Below, piece by piece: positions 53,610 to 62,257 of a stretch of 64,000 nt of DNA. The stretch is from assembly GCA_934621605.1 (NCBI GenBank), contig CAKTUZ010000001.1, forward strand, positions 1 to 64,000, written 5' to 3'. Position numbers and translations under genes: made by a program. This DNA comes from an uncultured bacterium (lineage in GTDB: Bacteria > Vulcanimicrobiota > Xenobia > Xenobiales > Xenobiaceae). The notes under the pieces are model-generated. The model made no database searches. It saw nothing but the letters and a program-made list of their open reading frames with translations, and had not been told where the DNA came from. Every line of letters starts with the position of its first letter. Position 1 is the first letter of the stretch.

Positions 53610-53963
53610 TTATTTTTCCTCCTTAGCCCGCCGCGAGCCGGTTTGCTCCTGCCTAATAATGAAAAGAACTACAAAAACAAGTCCAACCGAGACGGCAGTC
53701 ACAATACCCAAGCATACGGGCAATACGGGAAATGAAAGAAGCTTAAAAGCTCCATACACGCCTCCAGTAACGATCAGCCACGGTAAAAGGAACTGCGTTC
53801 TGAGAAATGCGCCGTCCATCTTCCCCCAAGAATTATTTAATTCCTTGTCAATCAAAGATTGAAAAAACTTATTTGCTCCACAATACCAAACTATCCAGTG
53901 TAAAATGCCGATAGCAGAACCACAGAGAAAAGCTTCTATATTAAGTGCGGATAAAACGCCCAT
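53610..53963 (-). CDS. atpI: AtpI-like ATP synthase assembly protein
   Basis: A 117-residue protein with three or four hydrophobic helices and a charged C-terminus, at the usual atpI position just before atpB. AtpI-family proteins aid c-ring assembly or Mg2+ supply. Sequence similarity is weak; the call leans on size, topology and position. Its ATG overlaps the TGA of the AtpZ-like gene (TGATG). Confidence 0.75.
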   Translation of the reverse strand: MGVLSALNIEAFLCGSAIGILHWIVWYCGANKFFQSLIDKELNNSWGKMDGAFLRTQFLLPWLIVTGGVYGAFKLLSFPVLPVCLGIVTAVSVGLVFVVLFIIRQEQTGSRRAKEEK

Positions 53964-54793
53964 CAGCCATTACCTTCACTATCGTCACTCGACAGAGTCT
54001 CGGAATTGCTATCTTCAGTTGAGGCAACCGGTCGGCAAGTTACTTTCAGCTTATTCTTAGCAGACGGAACTACCGGCAACGCTCCCTTAAGGAAAGGTTT
54101 TAGTACTAAAGCACCGGAGTATAGGCCTAATAAAACTCCGAAAATAATACACGGATAAGCCAGCCAAGTGCGGCCACTGCATTCGACTGCCCATTGCCCC
54201 AGATACCAAAAAGCCAAAATAACAGCAGCTACAGTAAAGCCAAAGGAAAATACAATGCCCAAAGATTGAGCCATAAGATTCTTTTCTTTGGGATGCTCTT
54301 TATAAGCTTTTATACGTTCACGCAAAGCTTCGGGAGAATTGGGATCGGGAAGCGAAAGCTCTTCATTAGTAGGACTTTGTACTTCCGAAACGGCTTGTAC
54401 TTCGGCCTTTTTTTCCGGAACGACAGCAAACGTACTAACTTCGTACTCACTTTGAGAAGTACGCCGGGCAGCAATATCGGAAGCTCCGGAAGCCATTAAA
54501 TTAAGTTGAGCACTTAAAGAACTGCCCAACGACTTATTTTGAGCATTCTTGTTTATATCTGTCCTCTGAACAACATTACGATCAGAATCTTCCAAGGAAA
54601 GCTCTTGAGCTCTAGCGTCAGTTCCGGATAAAGTTTTAGAACCACCTTCTGTTTGGTTAAAAACTTTTTGAGCAAAATCGACCAATTCTTCACGATTTGC
54701 AACCGAATCAGCCAGCGAAGGGCCGGAGAAAATAGCTTCCAACTCCTCGACAGACAATTCTTGATCGTTTAAGCGGCTCTTATTTTCTTCCAT
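53963..54793 (-). CDS. AtpZ-like protein with long cytoplasmic N-terminal extension
   Basis: A 276-residue protein. Residues about 1-185 are polar, Ser/Glu-rich and probably disordered; about 190-255 holds two membrane helices (SLGIVFSFGFTVAAVILAFW and YPCIIFGVLLGLYSGALVL) matching AtpZ (F1Fo gene 1, putative Ca2+/Mg2+ transport), which is normally about 80-100 residues. It is the first gene of the atp operon. The added N-terminus is unusual. Start at 54793 is an ATG 18 bp after the wecB stop region. Confidence 0.72.
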   Translation of the reverse strand: MEENKSRLNDQELSVEELEAIFSGPSLADSVANREELVDFAQKVFNQTEGGSKTLSGTDARAQELSLEDSDRNVVQRTDINKNAQNKSLGSSLSAQLNLMASGASDIAARRTSQSEYEVSTFAVVPEKKAEVQAVSEVQSPTNEELSLPDPNSPEALRERIKAYKEHPKEKNLMAQSLGIVFSFGFTVAAVILAFWYLGQWAVECSGRTWLAYPCIIFGVLLGLYSGALVLKPFLKGALPVVPSAKNKLKVTCRPVASTEDSNSETLSSDDSEGNG

Positions 54794-54811
54794 AACGACA
54801 ATCTAAGTTTA

Positions 54812-56026
54812 CTACTTAACAGCAAAAGGTTCAGGAGAAGCAAATTCATCAGGACAGAACTTATGCAAAATGGCCTCGGCTATTCGCTTAGAAGCTAAGC
54901 CGTCACCGTAAGGACTGGAAGTTTTGGCCATGCGCTCATGAATATTGTTGTTTTCCAGAATTTCGTTGGCTAGAGTAAAAACTCTCTCTTCATCACAACC
55001 TGCCAAAACAGCATTGCCGGAATCGATACCTTCGGGACGCTCAGTAGTTTCTCTCAATACAACCACAGGCACGCCTAAGGAAGGCGCCTCTTCCTGAATA
55101 CCTCCAGAATCAGTCATAATTAAGTGTGCTGAACGCATTAAACGCAACAAATTAGTGTAAGGCATGGGCTCCAAGAGATGAACTCTCGGCAAACCTTGCA
55201 AAGCGGGACAAACGACTTCACGTACTTTGGGGTTGGGATGGACACTGAAAACTAACTCAATATCGGAAAATTTTTCAGTTAAACGACGCAAAGCACTACA
55301 AATCTGAGCCATAGGCTGACCTAAGTTTTCTCTTCTGTGAGTTTCAACTAAAACCATACGCCGACCGGAGTTTTTGACAAAATCCAAAGGATCGACTTGA
55401 GCGCCCTCTCTCTCTTCTCCCCAAGGGGCCACAGCTTTCAGATCGGCAGGTAAACCTTCCGGCAAACCGGCTATAATAAGCTTCAAAGCATCGGCTACGG
55501 TATTACCGGTAATGTAAGTATCCTTAAAGACCAAACCTTCCTGAGCCAAATTGTTATAAGCCCAATTTGTAGGCGGGAATTGCATCTCCGCCAAGCGAGA
55601 AAGCAAGCGTCTGTTCATTTCTTCAGGGAAAGGATCGTAAATTTTATCCGTGCGCAAACCGGCCTCAATATGGCCGACAGGAATTTTCTGATAGAAAGCA
55701 GCCAAACCAGCCACAAAAGCCGTAGAAGTGTCTCCTTGTACCAAAACAATATCAGGACGTTTTTCAAGCAAAACTGGTTCCAGACCTTGCAAAACTCGCA
55801 CAGTAATACCTGTCAAAGTCTGATTGGCTTTCATGGTATTCAAATCCACATCGGGCTCAATATGGAAAAGTTCCAATACCTGATCCAAAATCTCTCTATG
55901 CTGAGCAGTAACTACGGTAGTAACTTTAAACCTCGGATTAGCTTTAAGCTCCAAAACTACCGGAGCCATTTTGATAGCTTCAGGGCGAGTGCCAAAAACA
56001 ACCATAACGTGAATTAAATTTTGCAC
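54812..56026 (-). CDS. wecB: UDP-N-acetylglucosamine 2-epimerase (non-hydrolysing)
   Basis: About 404 residues. Interconverts UDP-GlcNAc and UDP-ManNAc in the cytoplasm, supplying ManNAc for surface polysaccharide. Motifs: VVFGTRPEAIKMAPV at the start, VQGDTSTAF, HIEAGLRT, PFPEEMNR, ETHRRENLG, TDSGGIQEEAPSLG and RETTERPEG. GTG at 56026 has AGGAGAG 8 bp upstream; the longer frame would overlap wecA by 43 bp and adds non-family residues. It directly follows the wecA-like gene (5 bp), forming a pair. Confidence 0.95.
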   Translation of the reverse strand: MQNLIHVMVVFGTRPEAIKMAPVVLELKANPRFKVTTVVTAQHREILDQVLELFHIEPDVDLNTMKANQTLTGITVRVLQGLEPVLLEKRPDIVLVQGDTSTAFVAGLAAFYQKIPVGHIEAGLRTDKIYDPFPEEMNRRLLSRLAEMQFPPTNWAYNNLAQEGLVFKDTYITGNTVADALKLIIAGLPEGLPADLKAVAPWGEEREGAQVDPLDFVKNSGRRMVLVETHRRENLGQPMAQICSALRRLTEKFSDIELVFSVHPNPKVREVVCPALQGLPRVHLLEPMPYTNLLRLMRSAHLIMTDSGGIQEEAPSLGVPVVVLRETTERPEGIDSGNAVLAGCDEERVFTLANEILENNNIHERMAKTSSPYGDGLASKRIAEAILHKFCPDEFASPEPFAVK

Positions 56027-56031
56027 TTTAA

Positions 56032-57015
56032 TTACTCTCCTCTGCAAGTCCAATAGAACAAGGCTAAGCCACAAAGTCCGAAGGCCGTGTTAATAGCATA
56101 AATAATTAAAACTACCTGACGCTGACTTAAACCCAAACTCAATAAACGATGATGCAAATGACCTTTGTCAGCTTGAAAAATTGGCTTGTGAGCCAGTAAA
56201 CGGCGTAAAATCGCAAATGCAGTATCAAAAATAGGAACAGCCATTAAAAATATCGGCAATAAAAAAGCAAAGGTAGCCGTGCTCTTAAGTAACCCGATTA
56301 TAGACCAACCGGCAAACATTAGGCCGAAAAACAGACTACCGGTATCACCCATAAAAATTTGCGCCGGATTAAAATTATAGCGCAAAAATCCCAGAGAACA
56401 CCCAGCCAAACAAGCCATAACTAAAGCTATTACAAATTGCCCTTTAAGTAGACTGACCGCAAAAAATACGGAAGCAACTGTTAAAGAAACACCGGCCAAA
56501 AGTCCATCCAAGCCATCGATCAAGTTTAAAGCGTTGGTAATACCGGCGATCCAAAAAAGCGTTACCAGAATACTCTGCCAAGTGCTTAAAAATATCACTC
56601 CGTACCAAGGTACTGTAATATAGTCAATTTTAATACCAAAGTAGAACATCACCAGGCCGGTAATAAGCTGTAAAGCCAACTTAACTTTGGCAGGCATACC
56701 GTAGCGATCGTCAATCATGCCCACAACTAAAATAATCAGACCGCCCAGAGTCATACCGATAAGTTGTGAAGTAATAATTGGAGTGACCGCCTCTTTAAAA
56801 GACTGAGATAAACAAATAACGCTAGCCGTAGCCAGAAAATAGCCGCCGGCTACTCCCAATCCACCCCATAACGGAATGGGCTGATGGTGTACTTTGCGAG
56901 CATTGGGTTTATCTAAAGCACCACAGTAAACAGCTAAACGCTTTACTAAAGGTACTAAAAGCAAAGTATAGATAAACCCAAGCAAAAAAACTGCCAACTG
57001 GGCACGGACGGACAT
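56032..57015 (-). CDS. WecA/TagO-type undecaprenyl-phosphate sugar-phosphotransferase
   Basis: A 327-residue polytopic (about 10-11 helices) MraY-like glycosyltransferase family 4 enzyme. It transfers GlcNAc-1-P or a similar sugar-phosphate to undecaprenyl phosphate, starting a surface glycan. Motifs: ALDKPNARKVHHQPIPLWGG, NLIDGLDGL, MGDTGSLFFG and DKGHLHHRLL, whose His-rich loop separates WecA/TagO from MraY. Paired with the UDP-GlcNAc 2-epimerase, it suggests a GlcNAc-ManNAc-containing polymer; other glycan genes are not in the window. Confidence 0.9.
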   Translation of the reverse strand: MSVRAQLAVFLLGFIYTLLLVPLVKRLAVYCGALDKPNARKVHHQPIPLWGGLGVAGGYFLATASVICLSQSFKEAVTPIITSQLIGMTLGGLIILVVGMIDDRYGMPAKVKLALQLITGLVMFYFGIKIDYITVPWYGVIFLSTWQSILVTLFWIAGITNALNLIDGLDGLLAGVSLTVASVFFAVSLLKGQFVIALVMACLAGCSLGFLRYNFNPAQIFMGDTGSLFFGLMFAGWSIIGLLKSTATFAFLLPIFLMAVPIFDTAFAILRRLLAHKPIFQADKGHLHHRLLSLGLSQRQVVLIIYAINTAFGLCGLALFYWTCRGE

Positions 57016-57104
57016 ATTTCAGGCTCCTAATTCAGACAAAAGTCAAACAGTCCTAAACGGCTACTTTGCGCATATACGACGCATTTTTATTTCTGCCTTT
57101 GCAA

Positions 57105-57150
57105 TACAAAAACAAATCGGCGCGGTAAAAACTAAATTATCACGCGCCGA
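57105..57150 (-). terminator. Terminator after the Ser/Thr kinase gene
   Basis: Minus strand TCGGCGCGTGATAA pairs with TTACCGCGCCGA (57117-57150 overall), followed by ATTTGTTTTTG. It separates the kinase from the wecA/wecB unit. Confidence 0.75.
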
Positions 57151-57231
57151 ACGATAAAAATATTCGAACTGAGACTACAACCGAACATACTACCACCCAT
57201 AGAGGTGGAAAAATTCTGGACTAACTTACAC

Positions 57232-58425
57232 TTACATTAAACTTATTCCCCAACCTCCACCTTTGCTGTCTTCATAATCTTTAACAAAACGCTTAATTAA
57301 AGTTTCTATCTTTCGCTCCCAGCCGGGACTCAGAGGATTGACGCTGTCTAGAAGAATTGGAGACAATATACCCTGTTTCTCATAAAATTGTACGCACATT
57401 TCATCTAAATTTTTAACTACCCGAAGCGAAAACGGAGTAGAACAGGCCAAGGTGAACTCAAAAAAATCTAGATTTTGCGGCAGATACGAAGTATGACACT
57501 CGTTGGCATATTTTTGAATAAGATCGTTAAGATAAAAGTACAACCGGTCGCGCAACTTAACTACAGCATTTTCAAATTGCTCAGCCTGTCCATTCTCCGG
57601 CAAACTAACAAAAACTCCCGGCAAGTTTCTTAAGTCGTTGTACATATCCTCGGCGCTAGCATAGCGATCTTCCGGCCAAGTGCCCAAAGAATTCCAAACA
57701 ATTTGTTGCAAATCTTCAGGAACTTTGACGCCAAAGTCTTCAAAAGCCGGGAAATCCCAATCTTTTGGCTTGCGACCGGTAAGTAGTTCGTGCATAGTAG
57801 CGCCCAAAGCGTAGAGATCGCTGCTGGGCTCAGGCTGTCCTTGCTGTTGTTCGGCTGGAGCATAACCTGGAGTACCAATCCAATAGCCATCGGCCGGATT
57901 GGTGACTCTGGAAATACCGAAGTCGATTAACATCAAGCGCTGATCACGGCTGCGCACCAAAAGGTTAGAAGGTTTTATATCGCGATGAGTAATAGCCGGA
58001 TTGCGACTATGCAAATACTTCAAAGCATCTAAAGTCTGCAGAGCCCAGCCGACGACAGATTGCACAGGCAAACCTGGATTGCCCTCTTCTTTGAGAATAG
58101 TAGCCAAATCTTTACCTTCTATATATTCCATGGCAAAGAAGAAAGAATTATCACAAATAAAAGAGCTGTAAATCTTTGGAATACCCGGGTGATTTAAAGT
58201 TTGCATAACTTGCACTTCGGAAAGGAAGCGATCTATAGCAGCCTGACGCTCGGCAGATCTGGCCGAAGAATCGAGCATCTGTTTTAAAGCGCAGAGACGG
58301 TCATTGACCATGCGATCTTTCACTTCATAGACAGCGCCCATACCACCTGCCTTTATCGGCTTCACAACATAGAAGCGACCGTCCAGTAACGTGCCGGGTT
58401 CTAAAGTAAAATCACCTGTATGCAT
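57232..58425 (-). CDS. Hanks-type Ser/Thr protein kinase, soluble
   Basis: About 397 residues from ATG at 58425; an upstream extension to a TTG at 58497 is unlikely. The kinase domain (about 15-275) is complete: KAGGMGAVYEV glycine loop, CALKQM with the ATP-binding Lys, ITHRDIKPSNLL catalytic loop, IDFGISR, GTPGYAPAEQ and the SSDLYALGATMHELLTG subdomain IX. About 120 residues follow without a recognised sensor, PASTA repeat or membrane helix, so it is cytoplasmic. It lies alone between mlaD and wecA, with its own terminator. Possible targets in wall or lipid pathways are speculation from position. Confidence 0.92.
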   Translation of the reverse strand: MHTGDFTLEPGTLLDGRFYVVKPIKAGGMGAVYEVKDRMVNDRLCALKQMLDSSARSAERQAAIDRFLSEVQVMQTLNHPGIPKIYSSFICDNSFFFAMEYIEGKDLATILKEEGNPGLPVQSVVGWALQTLDALKYLHSRNPAITHRDIKPSNLLVRSRDQRLMLIDFGISRVTNPADGYWIGTPGYAPAEQQQGQPEPSSDLYALGATMHELLTGRKPKDWDFPAFEDFGVKVPEDLQQIVWNSLGTWPEDRYASAEDMYNDLRNLPGVFVSLPENGQAEQFENAVVKLRDRLYFYLNDLIQKYANECHTSYLPQNLDFFEFTLACSTPFSLRVVKNLDEMCVQFYEKQGILSPILLDSVNPLSPGWERKIETLIKRFVKDYEDSKGGGWGISLM

Positions 58426-58524
58426 TGCTTTGGATATTAACCGCCCTTTGCTGCTCACGCCAACGCGCCCAATCTCTATATAGAATAATAGAGCCAAACA
58501 CGCCGGATATACAACCTTATTTTA

Positions 58525-58700
58525 TTGACATACTCCTCATGGCTAAAGCCAAGGGATTCTGAGATACTAACGAGCCTTGCCTACTGAGAATCAACAGGTC
58601 TTACGAGCTCTTTCTACAATGGACAATGCCCTGCCCATACATATTTATACCACGCGACCACGCGAAGAGAATACGATTCCCTTCACGTTCTATGTTTAAT
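58525..58700 (-). mobile_element. TnpB-type right-end relic near the kinase promoter
   Basis: The minus strand ends AGAATCCCTTGGCTTTAGCC (58560-58541), then ATGAGGAGTATGTCAA. This stem-loop plus GTATGTCAA end is the familiar right terminus of TnpB-type IS200/IS605 elements. The preceding 130 bp have multiple stops and no intact ORF. With the adjacent 58743-58850 relic it fills the 430-bp gap between mlaD and the kinase. Confidence 0.55.
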
Positions 58701-58742
58701 AATAGTTGTACACCTTCAATTGCTTACGCAAATTCGGTAGAT

Positions 58743-58850
58743 GTGCCTTACCTCCCCGTGCCTGAAGGCAGGGACTTCACAGCACCCGCAGTAGCTTCGC
58801 CATACCGACCTTTATCCCCCACCTAAGAGGTTAAGGACTTCCAGCGGAAA
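58743..58850 (-). mobile_element. TnpB-type right-end relic adjacent to mlaD
   Basis: Minus strand: CCGCTGGAAGTC (58847-58836), a segment with CGAAGCTACTGCGGG that aligns with the relic in the atp operon, then GAAGT plus hairpin CCCTGCC-ttca-GGCACGGGG (58773-58754). Relative to the atp-operon copy about 90 bp are missing before GAAG. Only 4 bp separate it from the mlaD stop, so it may also act as the mlaD transcript end. Confidence 0.55.
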
Positions 58851-58854
58851 TAAC

Positions 58855-60330
58855 TTAAAAGCGTTTGCCGGCACCGATAACCGGAGCGCTATTGTGCTTG
58901 TCGGTAACGTCACGCACACCTCCGTAAATATACCAATCGGCAGGCAAAACAACTTTACCCAAAACATCGACTTTTATATCACGCGGATCGTAAATATCCA
59001 ACGACGTTTCCAAGCGCTTATCAAAGAACCAAGCATCAGCTCCCACACCAACTTTGGAACGAACAATGCCACCACGCACCCGCCAATTGTCCCAAGCCTT
59101 ACCGGCTTGCAAATTGAGCAAGTTTTCATTGCCTATAGAATCGAGACCGACCCTGAAAGTAAGCGGCCCACCGTAAGGGAAAAGCCAAGCGTTGGCATTG
59201 GTAGAAAGCTGACCGTTGCTCATATTGAGTTCTTCAGCCACATCACCTTGGAAGAAAGGACGATCTCCTTTGCTTAAGCCACCGGGGAATTTATCAACCG
59301 CATTTTCCACTTTTTTAGTGACACGCTTAACCGATCCGGAAGCTTCACGAACGTTATGTACAGTTTCACGCAAATCTTCCTGAACTTGAGGATCGCCAGT
59401 AACGGTGCGAATGTCACCAGCAATCCCGGCTACTTCTTCGCTGACTTTGCGAATATTAGCGGCAATAGCCAAAATATCACCGCGCATTTGCGGATTGTCA
59501 GCCACATTTTCTAAAGCTGAAGCGGTATTTTTCAAGCTGGAAGACATCTGGCACAAGTTCATGACAATAGTATTCAAATTAGAAGCATTATCTTGAACTA
59601 AATTATTTACCGTGGAAGTGGTAGTCCTGACATTACTTCCAATTTCAGCTGCATCGGAACGAAGCTGAGCCACAGTAGCAGAAGCATTATCTATCACATT
59701 TTCCATCGTACCGGCAATATTAGCCATACGTACCCGCAATTCACCCATCAGCTGACGAGCATCACCGCTGGCATCTTTTAAGTTAGTAGAAATATCCCTA
59801 ATATTGTTAACTGTAACTTTTACATCTTTTTTAAAGGTCTCGTCACCTACGATCTCATTTAAAGCAGCAATGGAGCCGCGCAACTCTTCCATAAGCTGGC
59901 TACCCTCTTGAGCCAATTGCTCAAGCGAAATGGGAGTAGTACCGATAACCACTTCGTCAGCGGCAATGGGCTCAACTCCCTCAGGCACGGCGCCGGGCTT
60001 AATATCGAGCCACTTATCACCCAAAATATTGGAAGCGATGGTGTAAACAAAATAGTCTGAGCTAAAAAGCTTGGCTCCGTCGCGAGTAACTATAATAGTT
60101 ACATCAACGCGATTTTGAGAATTAAGCTCTATATCGGAAACATAGCCGATACGTACACCGGAAAGATGTACCGATGAGCGAACTTGCAATCCCTGAACAT
60201 CATCAAACATGACATGATATTTTTCACCCACATCAGGCCCGACTTTACCAATTTGCAAGAAGACAAGACCAAGCATAATGAAGGCCACTACCGTCATCAT
60301 TCCCACCCTTGCCGCAGGACTAAGCCCCAT
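58855..60330 (-). CDS. MlaD-like MCE protein with C-terminal beta-rich domain
   Basis: A 491-residue MCE-domain protein. One membrane helix (about 10-28), one MCE domain (about 32-115; VMFDDVQGLQVRSSVHLSGVRIG), a long helical segment (about 150-335), then about 140 residues of alternating beta sequence (residues 350-491; LTFRVGLDSIG, WRVRGGIVRSKVGVGADAWF) ending in Phe. E. coli MlaD is 183 residues and lacks the last two parts. The terminal aromatic residue and strand pattern recall outer-membrane barrels, so the protein could bridge both membranes; this is inference. ATG is preceded by GGAGGG. Confidence 0.88.
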   Translation of the reverse strand: MGLSPAARVGMMTVVAFIMLGLVFLQIGKVGPDVGEKYHVMFDDVQGLQVRSSVHLSGVRIGYVSDIELNSQNRVDVTIIVTRDGAKLFSSDYFVYTIASNILGDKWLDIKPGAVPEGVEPIAADEVVIGTTPISLEQLAQEGSQLMEELRGSIAALNEIVGDETFKKDVKVTVNNIRDISTNLKDASGDARQLMGELRVRMANIAGTMENVIDNASATVAQLRSDAAEIGSNVRTTTSTVNNLVQDNASNLNTIVMNLCQMSSSLKNTASALENVADNPQMRGDILAIAANIRKVSEEVAGIAGDIRTVTGDPQVQEDLRETVHNVREASGSVKRVTKKVENAVDKFPGGLSKGDRPFFQGDVAEELNMSNGQLSTNANAWLFPYGGPLTFRVGLDSIGNENLLNLQAGKAWDNWRVRGGIVRSKVGVGADAWFFDKRLETSLDIYDPRDIKVDVLGKVVLPADWYIYGGVRDVTDKHNSAPVIGAGKRF

Positions 60331-60372
60331 TTTTACCCTCCATTGCTCTAGTTAAACGAAATAGTCTCATTA

Positions 60373-61224
60373 TTACTGCACCCTAATAGGCCCTTTTACT
60401 AGACCTTCACGGAATTGAACAACAAAGGGATCGTCGGTAGACTGAAACTCTTCCGGAGTTCCCATCCAAATAAACTCACCTTTATTGAGCATGGCTATCT
60501 GATGAGCCACCATTAAAGCACCGCGAATATCATGAGTAACCACTACCGAAGTAGCTTTCAAACGGCGCTGCAAATCGCAAATAAGCTCATTGATTACCAT
60601 AGATAAAATAGGATCCAATCCGGTAGTAGGCTCATCATACAAAATAACATCAGGATCGGTAGCAATAGTCCTGGCTAAGCTAGCCCTTTTTTGCATACCT
60701 CCAGAAAGTTGATTTGGATAAAGGTGAGCCATGCCTTGGAGATCGACTATTGCCAATTTTTCAGCTACTATACGCTGAATTTCTTGTTCGGAAAGCTTTG
60801 TGTGCTCACGCAAACCAAAGGCTACATTTTCACCGATACTCAGTGAGTCAAACAGAGCGGGCATTTGAAAAACCATACCTATGCGCTTGCGAAGTTTATC
60901 AAATTCTTTGGGATTAAGCTCTAAGACATTCTGACCATCTATATATATCTCACCCTCATCGGGCTTTTGCAAACCGACTAAGCAACGTAAAGTCGTACTT
61001 TTACCTACGCCGGACAGCCCCATAATGGCTAAAGTATGACCTCGAGGAACATCAAAGCTGACATTGCGCAAAATAGCCCGGCCTCCAAATGAAACCGAGA
61101 CATTGCGCACAGAAATAGCCGGATCGGACATGGGACGACGCGGCCCCAAGACGCTGTTCTCCATGATAGGTTCGTTGATAACAGCTTGCTCTTGGTCAAG
61201 ATTTTTTTTTGCCAGATCTACCAT
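60373..61224 (-). CDS. MlaF-like ABC transporter ATPase
   Basis: A 283-residue ATPase energising phospholipid transfer by the MCE system. Walker A GLSGVGKST, Q-loop VFQMPALF, signature LSGGMQKR, Walker B VILYDEPTTGLD and switch His in VVTHD are all present. An N-terminal extension of about 30 residues precedes the domain. ATG at 61224 with GGAAAG upstream is preferred over TTG at 61242. It lies between mlaE and mlaD in one operon. Confidence 0.92.
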   Translation of the reverse strand: MVDLAKKNLDQEQAVINEPIMENSVLGPRRPMSDPAISVRNVSVSFGGRAILRNVSFDVPRGHTLAIMGLSGVGKSTTLRCLVGLQKPDEGEIYIDGQNVLELNPKEFDKLRKRIGMVFQMPALFDSLSIGENVAFGLREHTKLSEQEIQRIVAEKLAIVDLQGMAHLYPNQLSGGMQKRASLARTIATDPDVILYDEPTTGLDPILSMVINELICDLQRRLKATSVVVTHDIRGALMVAHQIAMLNKGEFIWMGTPEEFQSTDDPFVVQFREGLVKGPIRVQ

Positions 61225-61248
61225 ACTAACTTTCTTTCCCAACCATTA

Positions 61249-62028
61249 TCAGCTCACAGGGAAGAGCCACAGTGACATAAGATAATTACTTATGAAAATA
61301 AATATAGTGGCATAAACCACACTGGAAGTAGTTGAAGCACCTACTCCGGCAGCTCCTCGACCGGTATTAAGTCCTTGATAACAAGCAATTAGAGCCACTT
61401 CAAAGCCAAAAACCACACCTTTAAGTAAACCATAACTTACATCAGAGAGAACCAAAAGACGCTGAATAGAATCCCAAAATACTTCATAAGGGATATTGGC
61501 CGATTGATAAGCGATCAGAGCTCCACCTAAAGTACCAAAAATTAAAGAAAAAAGCGTAAGAATAGGCATCATAGTCACCAGAGCAATGAGCCTAGGTACT
61601 ACCAAATAACGAACGGGACTAACAGCCATACATTTTAGAGCAGAAATTTGCTCAGTAACTTTCATAGTACCTATTTCGGCAGCAATAGCTGAACCAGCAC
61701 GACCAGCTACCACCACGGCAGTAAGCATAGGAGCAAGCTCGCGAGCCATAGCAATAGCCACACCGCCGCCAACCACATTGACAACTCCGTATTGCACAGC
61801 GATATGAGCCAATTGTAAAGAAATAACCATACCGGCAGAAGTGGTAGTTAAAATAACAATAACTAAAGAATCTACCCCCAGGAAAGCCATCTGCTGCACG
61901 GCAAGCCCGAATCTGACAGCCCCCTTGGCTATGCTGGACAGGCACTCCACCAGCAGCATAAACATGGCTCCAAGGTAATCTAAAACTCCCAGAACCGTTC
62001 TGCCAATGTATTCAAAAAATAATACCAT
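61249..62028 (-). CDS. MlaE-like ABC transporter permease
   Basis: The 259-residue permease of the MCE lipid transporter: about five membrane helices with the MlaE/YrbE features MARELAPMLTAVVVAGRAGSAIAAEIGTM and NTGRGAAGVGASTTSSVV. First gene of mlaE-F-D. Direction of lipid movement cannot be told from sequence. MlaB and MlaC homologues are not in the window. Confidence 0.93.
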   Translation of the reverse strand: MVLFFEYIGRTVLGVLDYLGAMFMLLVECLSSIAKGAVRFGLAVQQMAFLGVDSLVIVILTTTSAGMVISLQLAHIAVQYGVVNVVGGGVAIAMARELAPMLTAVVVAGRAGSAIAAEIGTMKVTEQISALKCMAVSPVRYLVVPRLIALVTMMPILTLFSLIFGTLGGALIAYQSANIPYEVFWDSIQRLLVLSDVSYGLLKGVVFGFEVALIACYQGLNTGRGAAGVGASTTSSVVYATIFIFISNYLMSLWLFPVS

Positions 62029-62194
62029 CGTCGCTTTCCCAATTGACGCAGTCGGGCGCTATAAACGACAAACAATAATGTACGCAACACCCACCTAATT
62101 TCAAACGCTTTCCTGTTTAACAGGCCGAGGCCTTCTCCCTGCCTAATCGGCTGCGATAGGTTTTTGAAAAAGTGAACAGTCAAATTGCTATAGC

Positions 62195-62232
62195 AAAAAA
62201 AAAGCCGACGCAACCCAACGGTCGCGCCGACT
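62195..62232 (-). terminator. Terminator after dnaJ
   Basis: Minus strand AGTCGGCGCGACC pairs (with G-U) with GGTTGCGTCGGCT and runs into about nine T. It separates grpE-dnaJ from the mla operon. Confidence 0.88.
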
Positions 62233-62257
62233 TCTTCATGAAAAAAGTATTATCGCC

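Noticed and set aside
58626..58826. 66-residue plus-strand reading frame between the kinase and mlaD
   Set aside because: It runs antisense through two mobile-element relics, lacks a ribosome site and resembles no protein.
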